NCBI RefSeq assembly: GCF_015709455.1
Contig: NZ_JADNQW010000005.1
Location: forward strand, 4,236,001 to 4,300,000
Direction of reading: 5' to 3'
Length of the DNA stretch: 64,000 bases
Source of the DNA: Methylosinus sp. H3A
Lineage (GTDB): Bacteria; Pseudomonadota; Alphaproteobacteria; Rhizobiales; Beijerinckiaceae
In this document: one piece after another, positions 45,969-55,372 of the stretch
How positions within the stretch are numbered: the stretch's first letter is position 1
Layout of the letters: each line of letters begins with the position of its first letter
The notes under the pieces: generated by a model
Database searches by the model: none
What the model saw: the letters and a program-made list of their open reading frames with translations, nothing else
Told to the model about the DNA's origin: nothing
Made by a program: the position numbers and the translations under genes

Positions 45969-46484
45969 TCAGCGGCCGTCCCGCGCGCTGGCGCCGGGCG
46001 CCGGGCGGGCGTCCCGGCGGAACTCGCCCCTCGGCGCGACAGACCCGGTCGGCATGGGATCGATCCGCACATTTTCGAGCCGATCGAGCCGCGACTCGAG
46101 CCGCTCCAGCCGCGTCGCGCCCAAATCGCGGGCAGACTCCAGCGCGCGCAGCCGCGTCCCGGCGCGCAACGCCTCCTCGTCATGGCGAAGCGCTTCGATG
46201 AGCGCGCGCGTCGTCCGCGCTTCGTCGAGCAGGCGGGCGATCTCGCGACGCTGCTCGAGGCCGACAGAAACCTCCGGCTTCCAGTCGAGCGCCTTGGCGA
46301 GAGTCTGAGCGTCTATGCTCTGCGCGGCGTGGAGCGCGTCCTTGACCCCGGTGCGCGCGCCGAGGAGAAAGCCGGCCGTCGCCCCCGCCCCGACAGACAA
46401 AGCGACGAGACCGAGAAGCCACGAAAGCCGAATGCCGTGGGGCCGCGAATGGGACGCTGCTCGGCGCGCCTCTGGCGTCGACAT
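45969..46484 (-). CDS. Single-pass membrane protein with coiled coil, unknown family
   Basis: A 171-residue protein. A basic N-terminus (MSTPEARRAASHSRPHGIR) precedes a membrane helix at about 19-43 (LSWLLGLVALSVGAGATAGFL). A Leu/Glu/Arg-rich region (about 75-140, RLERLESRLDRLENVR) should form a coiled coil, and a Pro/Arg tail ends it. No enzyme motif. Composition is consistent with a coding frame; neighbours give no functional hint. Confidence 0.62.
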   Translation of the reverse strand: MSTPEARRAASHSRPHGIRLSWLLGLVALSVGAGATAGFLLGARTGVKDALHAAQSIDAQTLAKALDWKPEVSVGLEQRREIARLLDEARTTRALIEALRHDEEALRAGTRLRALESARDLGATRLERLESRLDRLENVRIDPMPTGSVAPRGEFRRDARPAPGASARDGR

Positions 46485-46707
46485 GGGAGACCTCCTGAGC
46501 GACGCCGCAGCGATGTCTCAGGACGAAGAGTCTCCGCGCCCATGGTTAACCGAGCGTTAACGCCGCCGCGCCGCTCAGAGCCCTTGTCTCCCCAAACCAT
46601 TTCTAAAATGGCGATTTCCAGAAGCGCCGCGCGCGCCGAACGGCCGCCGGCGCAGCGAATGCGTCCGGCGGCGCGCAGAGCCCGCGCGGGCCATGAGGTT
46701 TCGGCGG

Positions 46708-47151
46708 TCAGCGAGCGGCCGGCGCTCCGTGAGAGCCGTGAGCGCCGCCCTTCATGATGCGATGCGGAATGTCGCTATAGGGCGCGATGCCATGCCCGCC
46801 GACCGAGGAGCGGCCCTGGCTGGACGAGCGACCTTGAAGCGCCGAGCGACCTTGGATCTCGGAGCGACCTTGGGCCTCGGAGCGACCTGGCGAACCGCTC
46901 TGGCCGGCGACGCGCGCCTTGCCGGATTTCCAGCTTTTCTGCAATGCCGAGTTTCCGCTATAGGCGGAGGAGCGGCCTTTTGTCGCCTTGGAGGCGCGCG
47001 AGCCCGGATAGTCCTGATAACGAGCCTTGGCGATATCTGAGGCCGCGCCGGCGGCGAGCGCCGGAACCGCCGAGGGCAAAGCCAGCGTCGGAACCGTCAT
47101 AGCGAGGAGTCCGAGCGCGACCGCGCCCATGGTCAGATTCGTGAGGTTCAT
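46708..47151 (-). CDS. Secreted protein with a Gly-Arg-Ser tandem repeat
   Basis: A 147-residue precursor. The signal peptide (MNLTNLTMGAVALGLLAMTV) should be cleaved after ALA around residue 34. The mature protein is basic and Ser/Gly-rich, with five consecutive six-residue repeats of the form GRSxxQ (GRSEAQ, GRSEIQ, GRSALQ, GRSSSQ and a leading GSPGRS). GGGAG seven bases before 47151 supports this ATG. Such repeats suggest a disordered surface or cell-wall-binding protein. Family unknown. Confidence 0.65.
   Translation of the reverse strand: MNLTNLTMGAVALGLLAMTVPTLALPSAVPALAAGAASDIAKARYQDYPGSRASKATKGRSSAYSGNSALQKSWKSGKARVAGQSGSPGRSEAQGRSEIQGRSALQGRSSSQGRSSVGGHGIAPYSDIPHRIMKGGAHGSHGAPAAR
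46808..46897. repeat. Five tandem 18-bp units inside the secreted-protein gene
   Basis: Units start at 46808, 46826, 46844, 46862 and 46880, each opening GAGCG(A/G)CC on the plus strand. They keep the reading frame and encode the GRSxxQ repeat. The spacing is exact and no spacers are present, so this is a coding minisatellite. Confidence 0.85.
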
Positions 47152-47296
47152 TTGCACACTCCCGTATCGCGAGCTCTACGCGAGAGACCGCGGCGTCCCC
47201 CCAGGGCGTCCAAACGTGCGGAGGCGACGACGGTTCCGCCGTCACAGCCGATCGCCGCCACGCCATAGCCCGCCCGAAAGGGTGGCGAGGGCAAGA

Positions 47297-47325
47297 TTGC
47301 AAGTGGAGGCGACGCTACCTATAGT
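47297..47325 (+). promoter_or_regulatory. Sigma-70-type promoter for ppiD
   Basis: TTGCAA (47297-47302), 17-bp spacer, TATAGT (47320-47325). It lies 69 bp before the ppiD ATG at 47395, with no intervening gene, and would drive ppiD-trpE. Confidence 0.55.
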
Positions 47326-47394
47326 CCGCGCCAATTCCGGCCGTGAGCACACGAAAGAGCCGGAGACCGCAACGCCCAAGGGAAGCCCCACATC

Positions 47395-49305
47395 ATGCTG
47401 GAAGGCCTGCGCATCGCCTCGCAACACCGGATCGGCCGCATCGTCCTCGGGCTCGTCATGGGCTTCATCGCGCTGAGCTTCGCGGTGTGGGGCATAGGCG
47501 ACGTGTTCCGCGGCTTCACCTCCACGCGGCTCGCCAAGGTGGGCTCCGGCGAAATTTCAGTCGAGGCCTTCCGCGGCGCCTATCAGAACGAGCTGCGCCG
47601 CCTGCAGCAGCGCGCCCGCCGCGCGATCACCAATGAGGAGGCGCGCCGCTTCGGCCTCGACCAGCAGGTGCTGCAACGCCTCATCACCGAGCTTTCGCTC
47701 GACCAGAAGGCGAAAGCGCTCGGCCTCGCCATCTCCGAGGACGAGACGCTGCGCCTCACCCGCGAAGAGAATGTCTTCAAGGGCCCCACGGGCAAGTTCG
47801 ACTCCGACCGCTTCAAGCAGATCATCCGCGACGCCGGCTATACGGAGCGCAGCTTCCTCGTCGAGCAGAAGGGCAGCTATCTGCGCAAGGAGCTCACCGA
47901 CTCCATCGTCGCCGGGCTGGAGCCGCCGCGCCTCGTGCTCGAAGCGCTGCATCGCTTCCGCAGCGAGACGCGCGAGATCGATTATTTCCTCCTTCCGGCC
48001 GCGGCCGTCGGCGAAGTCGCCAAGCCGACCGACGAGGAGTTGAAGAAATATTTCGACGACCGCGAGCAGAGCTTCCGTGCGCGGGAATATCGCAAGGTCA
48101 CCCTGCTCACGGTGACGCCGGCGTCGCTCGCCAAGCCGCAGGAGATCGGCGAGGCGGAGGCGCGCAAGCTCTATGACGAGGTCAAGGCCAAGCGCTACGG
48201 CACGGCCGAGAAGCGCCATCTGCGCCAGATTCTCTTCGCTTCGAAGGATGAGGCCGAGAAGGCGCTGGAGCGGCTCGGCGGCGGCCTCGCCTTCGATCAG
48301 CTGGCTACCGAGCGCAAGCTCTCGCAGAAGGACATAGACCTCGGCCTGCTCGAGGCGCGCGACCTCGGCGACAAGCAGATCGCCGACAAGGTCTTCGCCT
48401 CGCCTCAGCCGGGATTCGTCGGCCCGATCCAGACGGCCTTCGGCTTCGCCATTCTCCAGGTCGAGAAGATCGTCCCCAGCGTCTTCACCCGCAGCTACGA
48501 AGAGGCGAGCGACGAGCTGCGCCGCGAGATCGCGCGGGAGCGTTCCGTCCCCTCCGTGCGCAAGCTGCATGACGCGATCGAGGATCAGCGCACCGGCGGC
48601 AAGGCGCTCGGCGAGGCCGTCAAATCGGCCGGGCTCGACGTGACGACGGTCGAGGCCGTCGATTCGACCGGCCTCGACCCCGCCGGCAAGGAGATCGCGG
48701 GCCTGTTCGGCTCCGAGGATCTGCTGAAGGCGATCTTCGCCTCCGACGTCGGCGTCGACAATGACACTGTGCCGACGCGCGACGGCGGTTATGTCTGGTT
48801 CGAGATCGCCAAAGTGGAGCCGGCGCGCCAGCGCAGCTTCGCGGAGGTGAAGGAGGCCGTCGAGGCGGCCCTGCGCGGCGAGAAGCAGCAGAAGGCGCTG
48901 ACCGAGCGCGCCGATGCGCTCACCGCGGAGCTGCGCGCCGGCAAGGCGATCGAGGACGTCGCCAAGGGCTCCGGCGCCGAGACGCGACATGTGAACGACG
49001 TGAAGCGCGCGCCGCATCCCGAGCTCTCGACCGCGGCGATCGTCGCGATCTTCGACGCGCCGCCGCATGGCGCCGGCTCGGCCGCCGTCGAGGGCGGACG
49101 GCTCGTTTTCCAGGTCAAGAGCGCGTCGACGCCGGCTTACGATCCCGCCTCGATCGAGGCGAAGGCGGCAGCGGAACAGCTGCGGCCGGCCTTCACCAAT
49201 GATATTCTCGAGCAATATGTCGGCGCGCTCGAGAAGGTCTTCAACGTCTCGATCAACGAGCATGCGTTGCAGGCGGCGACCGGCGGAGCGGATCAGAACC
49301 AGTGA
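47395..49305 (+). CDS. ppiD: PpiD-like periplasmic peptidyl-prolyl isomerase
   Basis: A 636-residue inner-membrane-anchored folding factor that helps newly exported outer-membrane and periplasmic proteins. One membrane helix at about 17-36 (IVLGLVMGFIALSFAVWGIG) leaves the bulk in the periplasm. A SurA/PpiD-type chaperone region (about 40-240) is followed by a parvulin domain (about 245-370, RHLRQILFASKDEAEKALER, FGFAILQVEKIVPS). The length matches PpiD (about 620-640). Its TGA overlaps the GTG start of trpE, a linkage common in alphaproteobacteria. Confidence 0.92.
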   Translation: MLEGLRIASQHRIGRIVLGLVMGFIALSFAVWGIGDVFRGFTSTRLAKVGSGEISVEAFRGAYQNELRRLQQRARRAITNEEARRFGLDQQVLQRLITELSLDQKAKALGLAISEDETLRLTREENVFKGPTGKFDSDRFKQIIRDAGYTERSFLVEQKGSYLRKELTDSIVAGLEPPRLVLEALHRFRSETREIDYFLLPAAAVGEVAKPTDEELKKYFDDREQSFRAREYRKVTLLTVTPASLAKPQEIGEAEARKLYDEVKAKRYGTAEKRHLRQILFASKDEAEKALERLGGGLAFDQLATERKLSQKDIDLGLLEARDLGDKQIADKVFASPQPGFVGPIQTAFGFAILQVEKIVPSVFTRSYEEASDELRREIARERSVPSVRKLHDAIEDQRTGGKALGEAVKSAGLDVTTVEAVDSTGLDPAGKEIAGLFGSEDLLKAIFASDVGVDNDTVPTRDGGYVWFEIAKVEPARQRSFAEVKEAVEAALRGEKQQKALTERADALTAELRAGKAIEDVAKGSGAETRHVNDVKRAPHPELSTAAIVAIFDAPPHGAGSAAVEGGRLVFQVKSASTPAYDPASIEAKAAAEQLRPAFTNDILEQYVGALEKVFNVSINEHALQAATGGADQNQ

Positions 49306-50828
49306 GCGCATTGTCGGAACCGGCGTTCGACGAATTCGCCGCCGCCTATGACGCGGGCCGCGCCTCGCTCGTAGCGACGCGGCTCGTCGCCGATCTCGAG
49401 ACGCCGGTCGCGGCCTATCTGAAGCTCGCGCGCGAGCGGCCGGCGAATGTCTTCCTGCTCGAATCGGTCGAGGGCGGCGCCGCGCGCGGCCGCTATTCGA
49501 TGATCGGCCTCGATCCGGACGTCGTCTTCCGCATCCGAGGCGAAAAAGCCGAGATCAATCGCCGCGCGCTGCGCGAGCCCGCCGCCTTCGAGCCCTGCGC
49601 GAAGCCGCCGCTCGACGCGCTGCGCGAGCTGCTCGCCGCGTCGGCGATAGAGGAGGTCGCGCATCTGCCGCCCATGGCGGCGGGCGTGTTCGGCTATCTC
49701 GGCTATGACACTGTGCGGCTGATGGAGCGCCTCCCGCCCGCCAAAGCGGACGCGATCGGCGTGCCCGACGCCATACTGCTGCGCCCCACAGTGATGGTCG
49801 TCTTCGACAATGTGCGCGACGAGATCATCGTCGTGACGCCGGCGCGGCCCGCGGCGGGCGTTACCGCCCAGGCCGCCTATGAGGCCGCGCTCGCGCGGCT
49901 CGACGGCGTGGTCGCGACCCTCGAGGCGCCGCTCGAGCAGCGCGAGGCCGAGGCCGATCCGCTGCTGCTCGCCGAGGAGCCCGTCTCCAACACGACGCCC
50001 GAACGTTTTCTGGAAATGGTCGAGCGCGCCAAGGACTATATTCGCGCCGGCGATATTTTTCAGGTCGTGCTGTCGCAGCGCTTCACTGCGCCCTTCACCC
50101 TGCCCGCCTTCGCGCTCTATCGCGCGCTGCGCCGCGTCAATCCGGCGCCCTTTCTCTGCTTTCTGAATTTCGGCGATTTCCAGATCGTCTGCTCCTCGCC
50201 CGAGATTCTCGTGCGCGTCGCCGAGGGCAGAGTGACGATCCGCCCCATCGCCGGCACACGCTGGCGCAGCGCCGTGAAGGCGGAGGACGAGCGCCTCGCC
50301 GCCGATCTTCTCGCCGATGAGAAAGAGCGCGCCGAACATTTGATGCTGCTCGATCTCGGACGCAATGACGTCGGCCGCGTCGCGGCGACGGGAACCGTGC
50401 GCGTGACCGACAGTTTCACGATCGAGCGCTACAGCCATGTGATGCATATCGTCTCCAATGTGGAAGGCGCGCTCGATCCCGCGCGCGACTGCATAGACGC
50501 GCTGGCCGCCGGCTTTCCGGCCGGCACGGTCTCCGGCGCGCCGAAGGTGCGCGCCATGGAGATCATCGACGAGCTCGAGACAGACAAGCGCGGCATTTAT
50601 GGCGGCTGCATCGGCTATTTCGGCGCCGGCGGTCAGATGGACACATGCATCGTGCTGCGCACCGCCATAGTGAAGGACGGCAAGATGCATGTGCAGGCGG
50701 GCGCCGGCGTCGTCTATGACAGCGATCCGGATTATGAGCATCGCGAGACGGTGAACAAATCGAAGGCGCTGTTCCGCGCCGCCGAGGAAGCGGTGCGCTT
50801 CGCGACGCGCGCCAGGCGCGGGCAGTAG
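49302..50828 (+). CDS. trpE: Anthranilate synthase component I
   Basis: A 508-residue chorismate-using enzyme, first step of tryptophan synthesis with TrpG. Motifs: ERPANVFLLESVEGG near the N-terminus; YIRAGDIFQVVLSQRF; CSSPEILVRV; RPIAGTRWRSA; LDLGRNDVGRV; and PAGTVSGAPKVRAMEIIDEL. It starts with GTG within the ppiD stop (GTGA), giving a four-base overlap, so it depends on ppiD translation. trpG lies about 2.7 kb away in a separate operon. Confidence 0.96.
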   Translation: MSALSEPAFDEFAAAYDAGRASLVATRLVADLETPVAAYLKLARERPANVFLLESVEGGAARGRYSMIGLDPDVVFRIRGEKAEINRRALREPAAFEPCAKPPLDALRELLAASAIEEVAHLPPMAAGVFGYLGYDTVRLMERLPPAKADAIGVPDAILLRPTVMVVFDNVRDEIIVVTPARPAAGVTAQAAYEAALARLDGVVATLEAPLEQREAEADPLLLAEEPVSNTTPERFLEMVERAKDYIRAGDIFQVVLSQRFTAPFTLPAFALYRALRRVNPAPFLCFLNFGDFQIVCSSPEILVRVAEGRVTIRPIAGTRWRSAVKAEDERLAADLLADEKERAEHLMLLDLGRNDVGRVAATGTVRVTDSFTIERYSHVMHIVSNVEGALDPARDCIDALAAGFPAGTVSGAPKVRAMEIIDELETDKRGIYGGCIGYFGAGGQMDTCIVLRTAIVKDGKMHVQAGAGVVYDSDPDYEHRETVNKSKALFRAAEEAVRFATRARRGQ

Positions 50829-50854
50829 CGAGACCCGAGCGAAAGAGGCCGCGT

Positions 50855-51418
50855 GTGACCGACAATTCGCTCTATGACGACGCCGACGACCCTCACCGCC
50901 CGATCCGCCTCGGCGATGCGGGCGCGGCCGGGGCGGCTGCGCGCTGGGGCAATATGCTCACGCTGTTCATGCGGATAATGGCGCTGTTCTGGCTGCTGCA
51001 GGGCGTGATGCAATGGGTCATCGTGCTCACCGCGAGCAAGCCGATCTTCGACGAAGCCCCGACCAACGCCGCCATCGCGGTCGTCTTTTTCGCCGTGCTC
51101 GATCTCGTCGCCGGCGTCGGGCTCTGGCTGGCGACGCCCTGGGGCGGCGTGCTGTGGCTGCTCATCGCCGGCGCGCAAATATTCGTGACCTTGAGCGTGC
51201 CGGGGTTTTTCGCCGGCGGCTATTGGCTCATCGCCCTCGATCTGGCGCTCATCGGCCTCTATTTCTTCCTCACCTATGAGGCCGGCCGGGACTATGAGGC
51301 GCAGCGCCTGCGCGAGAAGCGGCGCAGGCGGCGCGCTCCCGAGTTCGAGGCTGTCGACGGCGTCCTCGGCCGCTTGCAACGCCATGCGCGCGCCCTCTTC
51401 GGCCGGCTCGGCGATTAG
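50855..51418 (+). CDS. DUF6163-like membrane protein
   Basis: A 187-residue protein with four hydrophobic segments between about 38 and 142 (MRIMALFWLLQGVMQWVIVL, AVVFFAVLDLVAGVGLWLA, LWLLIAGAQIFVTLSV, WLIALDLALIGLYFFL) and a basic cytoplasmic tail. It resembles the conserved Rhizobiales family DUF6163, of unknown function. The GTG at 50855 is used. It follows trpE by 26 bp and is probably the last gene of that transcript. Confidence 0.75.
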   Translation: MTDNSLYDDADDPHRPIRLGDAGAAGAAARWGNMLTLFMRIMALFWLLQGVMQWVIVLTASKPIFDEAPTNAAIAVVFFAVLDLVAGVGLWLATPWGGVLWLLIAGAQIFVTLSVPGFFAGGYWLIALDLALIGLYFFLTYEAGRDYEAQRLREKRRRRRAPEFEAVDGVLGRLQRHARALFGRLGD

Positions 51419-51624
51419 GCGCGCAAACGCTGCGCCGCAACAAGCCTAATACAATTCTAACGATTTGATTTACCGACCGTTCACCCCGTCGACGGTAGTG
51501 GAGGTAAACGACGGATTCAGGCTGTTGTTTAAAGCGGTCTTCATTCGCGGCGGATAGGTTCGTGTCCATGGAGAGCGGACCGGACCAACGACATCCGGCG
51601 CATAAGACGAGACGGAGCTTGTTC

Positions 51625-52137
51625 ATGAATACGGCGTCGAAGACCGAGGCGGCGCAGGCCCGCGCGGAGAAGATCAACGAAATTCGTCCGATCTATCTCG
51701 AATCCCTCACGCTGGTGGAGCGTCTGCATCGCCGCCTGCTCGACGTGATCAAGGACGAGTTCGACCGCCGCAATCGCGGCGATGTCAATTCTGTGCAGGC
51801 GCTCCTGCTCTACAACATCGGCGACAAGGAGCTCACTGCGAGCGAGTTGCGCACGCGCGGCTATTATCTCGGCTCAAACGTCTCCTACAATGTGAAGAAG
51901 CTCGTCGAGATGGGCTATCTCCACCACGCCCGCTCGCGCGTCGACCGCCGCTCCGTGCGCATCAGCCTCACGCCCAAGGGCAAGGAAGTGCATGACATCG
52001 TCGCCGCGCTCTACGAGAAGCATGCAACGACCGTCGAGCAGATCGGCGGCGTCTCCACCGCCGAGTTCCGCAGCGTCAACACCGCCCTGACGCGCCTCGA
52101 GCGCTTCTGGACGGATCAGATTCGCTATCGCCTCTGA
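51625..52137 (+). CDS. MarR-type winged-helix regulator, LdtR-like
   Basis: A 170-residue regulator conserved in Rhizobiales. EKINEIRPIYLESLTLVERL and HRRLLDVIKDEFDRRNRGD lead into the winged helix: ELTASELRTRGYYLGSNVSY, NVKKLVEMGYLHHARSRVDR, RSVRISLTPKGKEV. It resembles LdtR of Liberibacter/Sinorhizobium, reported to control an L,D-transpeptidase and stress tolerance. GGAG before the ATG at 51625 supports this start over an ATG at 51562. It stands alone and ends in a clear terminator. Confidence 0.85.
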   Translation: MNTASKTEAAQARAEKINEIRPIYLESLTLVERLHRRLLDVIKDEFDRRNRGDVNSVQALLLYNIGDKELTASELRTRGYYLGSNVSYNVKKLVEMGYLHHARSRVDRRSVRISLTPKGKEVHDIVAALYEKHATTVEQIGGVSTAEFRSVNTALTRLERFWTDQIRYRL

Positions 52138-52172
52138 CGCCTCTCCTCCTCGAGACTTTCTCCGCCTTACTC

Positions 52173-52208
52173 GGGCGATCGTCGCTTCCTGCGTCGATCG
52201 CCCTTTTT
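52173..52208 (+). terminator. Intrinsic terminator of the LdtR-like gene
   Basis: GGGCGATCG (52173-52181) pairs with CGATCGCCC (52195-52203). The inner CGC/GCG extends the stem past a T-T mismatch, leaving a five-base loop. TTTTT follows directly at 52204-52208. Confidence 0.87.
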
Positions 52209-52311
52209 CATGTCCGCTTTCTCGACCCGCTCGTCGAACCTCGGGATTTCCTCCGGGATTTCTGCTATGAGAACGCATCGCGGACGTCACGTCGAGACAG
52301 AGGCCTCCTCA

Positions 52312-53403
52312 ATGCGCTGGGCGATCACTCTCGGATCTTTCAAAGGCACCGCCGTCCGCATTCACATCACCTTTCTGCTGCTGCTCGCCTGGATCGGCTT
52401 CTCCGCCTATCGCAGCGGCGGCGCGATCGCCGCGCGCGACAGCGTCATCTTCATCACGCTCATATTCACTTGCGTCGTGCTGCACGAGTTCGGGCACATA
52501 TTGATGGCGCGCCGCTTCGGCATCGTCTCGACGGAGGTCACGCTGCTGCCGATCGGCGGCGTCGCCAATCTCGACCATATGCCCGAAAAACCCTATCAGG
52601 AATTGCTCGTCGCGCTCGCCGGCCCGGCGGTGAACATCGTCATCGCGGCGATCCTCTTCGCCGCGCTCGGCACCTTCCAGCCGGAGGCGCTCACGCAGCT
52701 CGACGACCCGCATCTCAATGTCTTCGCGCGTCTCGCCGCGGCCAATCTGTTCCTGGCGCTGTTCAACCTGATTCCGGCCTTCCCCATGGACGGCGGCCGC
52801 GTGCTGCGCGCCGCGCTCGCCATGTGGTTGCCGCGCGCGCGGGCGACGCGCATCGCCGCCTTCATCGGCCAAGGCTTCGCTTTCATGCTCGGATTCTTGG
52901 GCCTGTTCGGCAATCCGCTGCTCGTGTTCATCGCCATCTTCGTCTACATGGCCGCCAGCGGCGAGGCGCAGATGACGACGGCGAGCGAGGCCGCGCGCGG
53001 CCTCTCGGTCGCCGACGCCATGGAGACGCGCATCGCCGCGATCGGCTGGGGCGCCGATCTCGGCGAGGCGGTCGAAACCCTGCTCGCCACCTCGCAGGAC
53101 CAGTTTCCGGTGGTCTCCGCCGACGGCCGCTTCATGGGCCTACTCGACCGCTCGGACATTATCGGCGCGCTGAAGGGCGACGACCGCGGCGCGCCGATCG
53201 CGCCCTATGTGCGGCGCGACGCGCCGACCGTGAGCGCAGGCGCGCCGCTCGACAAGACGATCGAGACATTCGCCGGCGCCTCGGCCATTGGCGTGCTCAA
53301 CGCTGAGGAGACGCTCGTCGGTCTGCTGACGCGCCAGAGCATCGGCGAGATCATGCTCATCGCCAATATGCGGCCAGACTGGCGGCTGGCCCGGCGTGAG
53401 TAG
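52312..53403 (+). CDS. M50 site-2-protease-type metalloprotease with CBS domains
   Basis: A 363-residue intramembrane zinc protease. The metal motif HEFGH gives His58, Glu59 and His62. The second ligand motif NLIPAFPMDGGR gives Asp160. Hydrophobic segments lie at about 15-35, 45-65, 98-122, 140-158 and 175-210. Residues about 230-350 form a CBS pair (VADAMETRIAAIGWGADLGE, DQFPVVSADGRFMGLLDRSD), which usually bind adenylates. This is the SpoIVFB-like group with C-terminal CBS. The ATG at 52312 (MRWAITLGSFKGTAVRIH) is the family start. Substrate unknown. Confidence 0.9.
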   Translation: MRWAITLGSFKGTAVRIHITFLLLLAWIGFSAYRSGGAIAARDSVIFITLIFTCVVLHEFGHILMARRFGIVSTEVTLLPIGGVANLDHMPEKPYQELLVALAGPAVNIVIAAILFAALGTFQPEALTQLDDPHLNVFARLAAANLFLALFNLIPAFPMDGGRVLRAALAMWLPRARATRIAAFIGQGFAFMLGFLGLFGNPLLVFIAIFVYMAASGEAQMTTASEAARGLSVADAMETRIAAIGWGADLGEAVETLLATSQDQFPVVSADGRFMGLLDRSDIIGALKGDDRGAPIAPYVRRDAPTVSAGAPLDKTIETFAGASAIGVLNAEETLVGLLTRQSIGEIMLIANMRPDWRLARRE

Positions 53404-53567
53404 AAATATGAATATAATTCAAATAGATGTAGCGCAGACCGCGACCTCGGACGAGCGGCGTGTCGCGAAGGCCCGAAGCGTGAATTGACTTGAGCGGCCG
53501 AAGAGCCGAGAAAATCGCGCCACGGCGGGTGGAAGCGCCGTGACCGCCGAGAACCGGACCCGCGCGA

Positions 53568-54179
53568 ATGACAAAAGTCACGCTCATCGACAATTACGAC
53601 AGCTTCACCTTCAACCTCGTGCATTATTTCGGCTCGCTCGGGGCCGAGGTGACGGTCAAGCGCAATGACGCGGTCTCGGTCGCCGAAGTGCTCGCCGCCG
53701 GCCCGGAGGCCATCGTGCTCTCGCCCGGCCCCTGCACGCCCAAGGAGGCGGGCATCTGCCTCGATCTCATCGCCGCGGCCTGGGCCGAGATTCCGATCTT
53801 CGGCGTCTGTCTCGGCCATCAGTCCATCGGACTGTCGTTCGGCGGCGATGTGATCCGCGCGCCTTTGCCGGTGCATGGCAAAATGGCGACGATCCTGCAC
53901 AAGGGCGAGACGATTTTCCGCGGTATCGAGGGGCCGTTCCAGGCGACGCGCTACCATTCGCTGATCGTCGCGCGCGAGACGCTGCCGTCCTGCCTGCGCG
54001 TCACCGCCGAGACGCCGGACGGACTCATCATGGGCCTCTCGCATGAGAGCGCGCCCGTGCATGGCGTGCAATTTCATCCCGAGAGCATCACCTCCGAGCA
54101 CGGCCACAAGATTCTGCGCAATTTCCTCGATCTCGCGCAGGAGTGGAACGCGACGCGCCGCCCCGCCAAAGTCGCGTGA
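53568..54179 (+). CDS. trpG: Anthranilate synthase component II (glutamine amidotransferase)
   Basis: A 203-residue class I glutaminase supplying ammonia to TrpE, possibly also to PabB. LIDNYDSFTFNLVHYF is the classic start; the catalytic Cys is in FGVCLGHQSIGLSFGG and the His-Glu pair in HGVQFHPESITSEHG. It is the first gene of trpG-trpD-trpC-moaC-moeA. A perfect TATAAT (53413-53418) lies upstream but without a matching -35, so the promoter is unproved. A small hairpin follows at 54186-54203. Confidence 0.96.
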   Translation: MTKVTLIDNYDSFTFNLVHYFGSLGAEVTVKRNDAVSVAEVLAAGPEAIVLSPGPCTPKEAGICLDLIAAAWAEIPIFGVCLGHQSIGLSFGGDVIRAPLPVHGKMATILHKGETIFRGIEGPFQATRYHSLIVARETLPSCLRVTAETPDGLIMGLSHESAPVHGVQFHPESITSEHGHKILRNFLDLAQEWNATRRPAKVA

Positions 54180-54185
54180 GCCTAT

Positions 54186-54203
54186 GCGAGCCTGAAGGCT
54201 CGC
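54186..54203. repeat. Short hairpin between trpG and trpD
   Basis: GCGAGCC and GGCTCGC form a 7-bp stem with loop TGAA, extended by one T-A pair. No T-run follows. It is a dispersed-type intergenic palindrome more likely to affect mRNA stability than to terminate the operon. Confidence 0.5.
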
Positions 54204-54240
54204 ACTCCTCATCAGAGACCTGCGACCGAGACCTGCAACC

Positions 54241-55272
54241 ATGACCGACCTCGGGCCCTTTCTGACGACCATCGCCTCCGGCGCGACGCTATCGCGCGAG
54301 GAGGCCCGCGCGGCGATTTCGGTCGTGCTCGAGGGCCGCGCGACTCCAGCGCAGCTCGGCGCTTTTCTGATGGGCCTGCGCCAACGCGGCGAAACGATCG
54401 AGGAGATCGTCGGCGCAGCGCAGGCGATGCGCGCCGCAATGGCGCCGGTCGAGGGCGCGGCGGACGCCATCGACATCGTCGGGACGGGCGGCGACGGCGC
54501 CGGAACTTATAATGTCTCGACCTTGGCTGCGCTCATCGTCGCCGGCTGCGGCGTCCGCGTCGCAAAGCACGGCGGCCGCGCGGCCTCCTCTCGCTCGGGC
54601 GCGAGCGACGTTCTGGCGGAGCTCGGCGTCAAGGTCGGCGTCACGCCCGAACACGCCGCCTTTTGCCTTGCGGAAACAGGCATTTGCTTCATGGCGGCCG
54701 CGACGCATCACCCGGCGATGCGCCATGCCGCGCCGATTCGCGCCGAGCTCGGCCTGCGCACAATCTTCAATCTGCTCGGACCCTTGTGCAATCCGGCGCG
54801 CGTCGAGCGGCAGCTGCTCGGTGTCGCCTCTCGCGCGCTGCTGGAGCCGCTGGCGCGCGTGCTGGCCGAGCTCGGCTCGAAGCGCGTCTGGCTGGTCCAT
54901 GGCGAGGACGGGCTCGACGAATTGACGACGACCACAACCTCGCAAGTCGTCGCGCTCGAAGGCGGCGTCGTCAAAAGCTTCGCCGTCACGCCGGAGGAGG
55001 CCGGCCTCACGCGGGCGACGCCGGACGCGCTCGTCGGCGGCGATCCGGCCCATAACGCCCGCGCGCTGCGGGCCGTGCTGGCGGGCGGGCGCGACGCCTA
55101 TCGCGACATAGCGGTTCTCAACGCTGCGGCGGCGCTGGTCGTGGCGGGGGCGGCGGCGGAGCTTCGCGAGGGCGCGGAGCTGGCCGCAAAAGCGCTCGAC
55201 AGCGGCGCCGCGCAGGCGAAGCTCGAGGCGCTCATTCGCGTCTCCAATGCGCAAGGCGCGCCGAAGCCTTGA
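54241..55272 (+). CDS. trpD: Anthranilate phosphoribosyltransferase
   Basis: A 343-residue enzyme that transfers phosphoribose from PRPP to anthranilate. The signature [17 protein letters not shown] binds the pyrophosphate, and [20 protein letters not shown] and [30 protein letters not shown] are the other conserved segments. [18 protein letters not shown] completes it. It is not fused to trpG, unlike in enterobacteria. It lies 61 bp after trpG and about 100 bp before trpC. Confidence 0.97.
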   Translation: MTDLGPFLTTIASGATLSREEARAAISVVLEGRATPAQLGAFLMGLRQRGETIEEIVGAAQAMRAAMAPVEGAADAIDIVGTGGDGAGTYNVSTLAALIVAGCGVRVAKHGGRAASSRSGASDVLAELGVKVGVTPEHAAFCLAETGICFMAAATHHPAMRHAAPIRAELGLRTIFNLLGPLCNPARVERQLLGVASRALLEPLARVLAELGSKRVWLVHGEDGLDELTTTTTSQVVALEGGVVKSFAVTPEEAGLTRATPDALVGGDPAHNARALRAVLAGGRDAYRDIAVLNAAAALVVAGAAAELREGAELAAKALDSGAAQAKLEALIRVSNAQGAPKP

Positions 55273-55372
55273 AATTCCCTGCGACGCGCGGCCGCGCTGG
55301 CGGGAAATGCTTCGTGTCCTTCGTGTCTTCGTGGTAGAAAACCTTTCGAAGGCGCGAAGGACCAAAAGCGGC

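Noticed and set aside
46808-46897. CRISPR-like array
   Set aside because: Units are contiguous 18-mers without spacers, keep the reading frame and encode a peptide repeat.
54186-54203. Terminator splitting trpG from trpD
   Set aside because: The 7-bp stem has no T-run and the genes are otherwise arranged as one operon.
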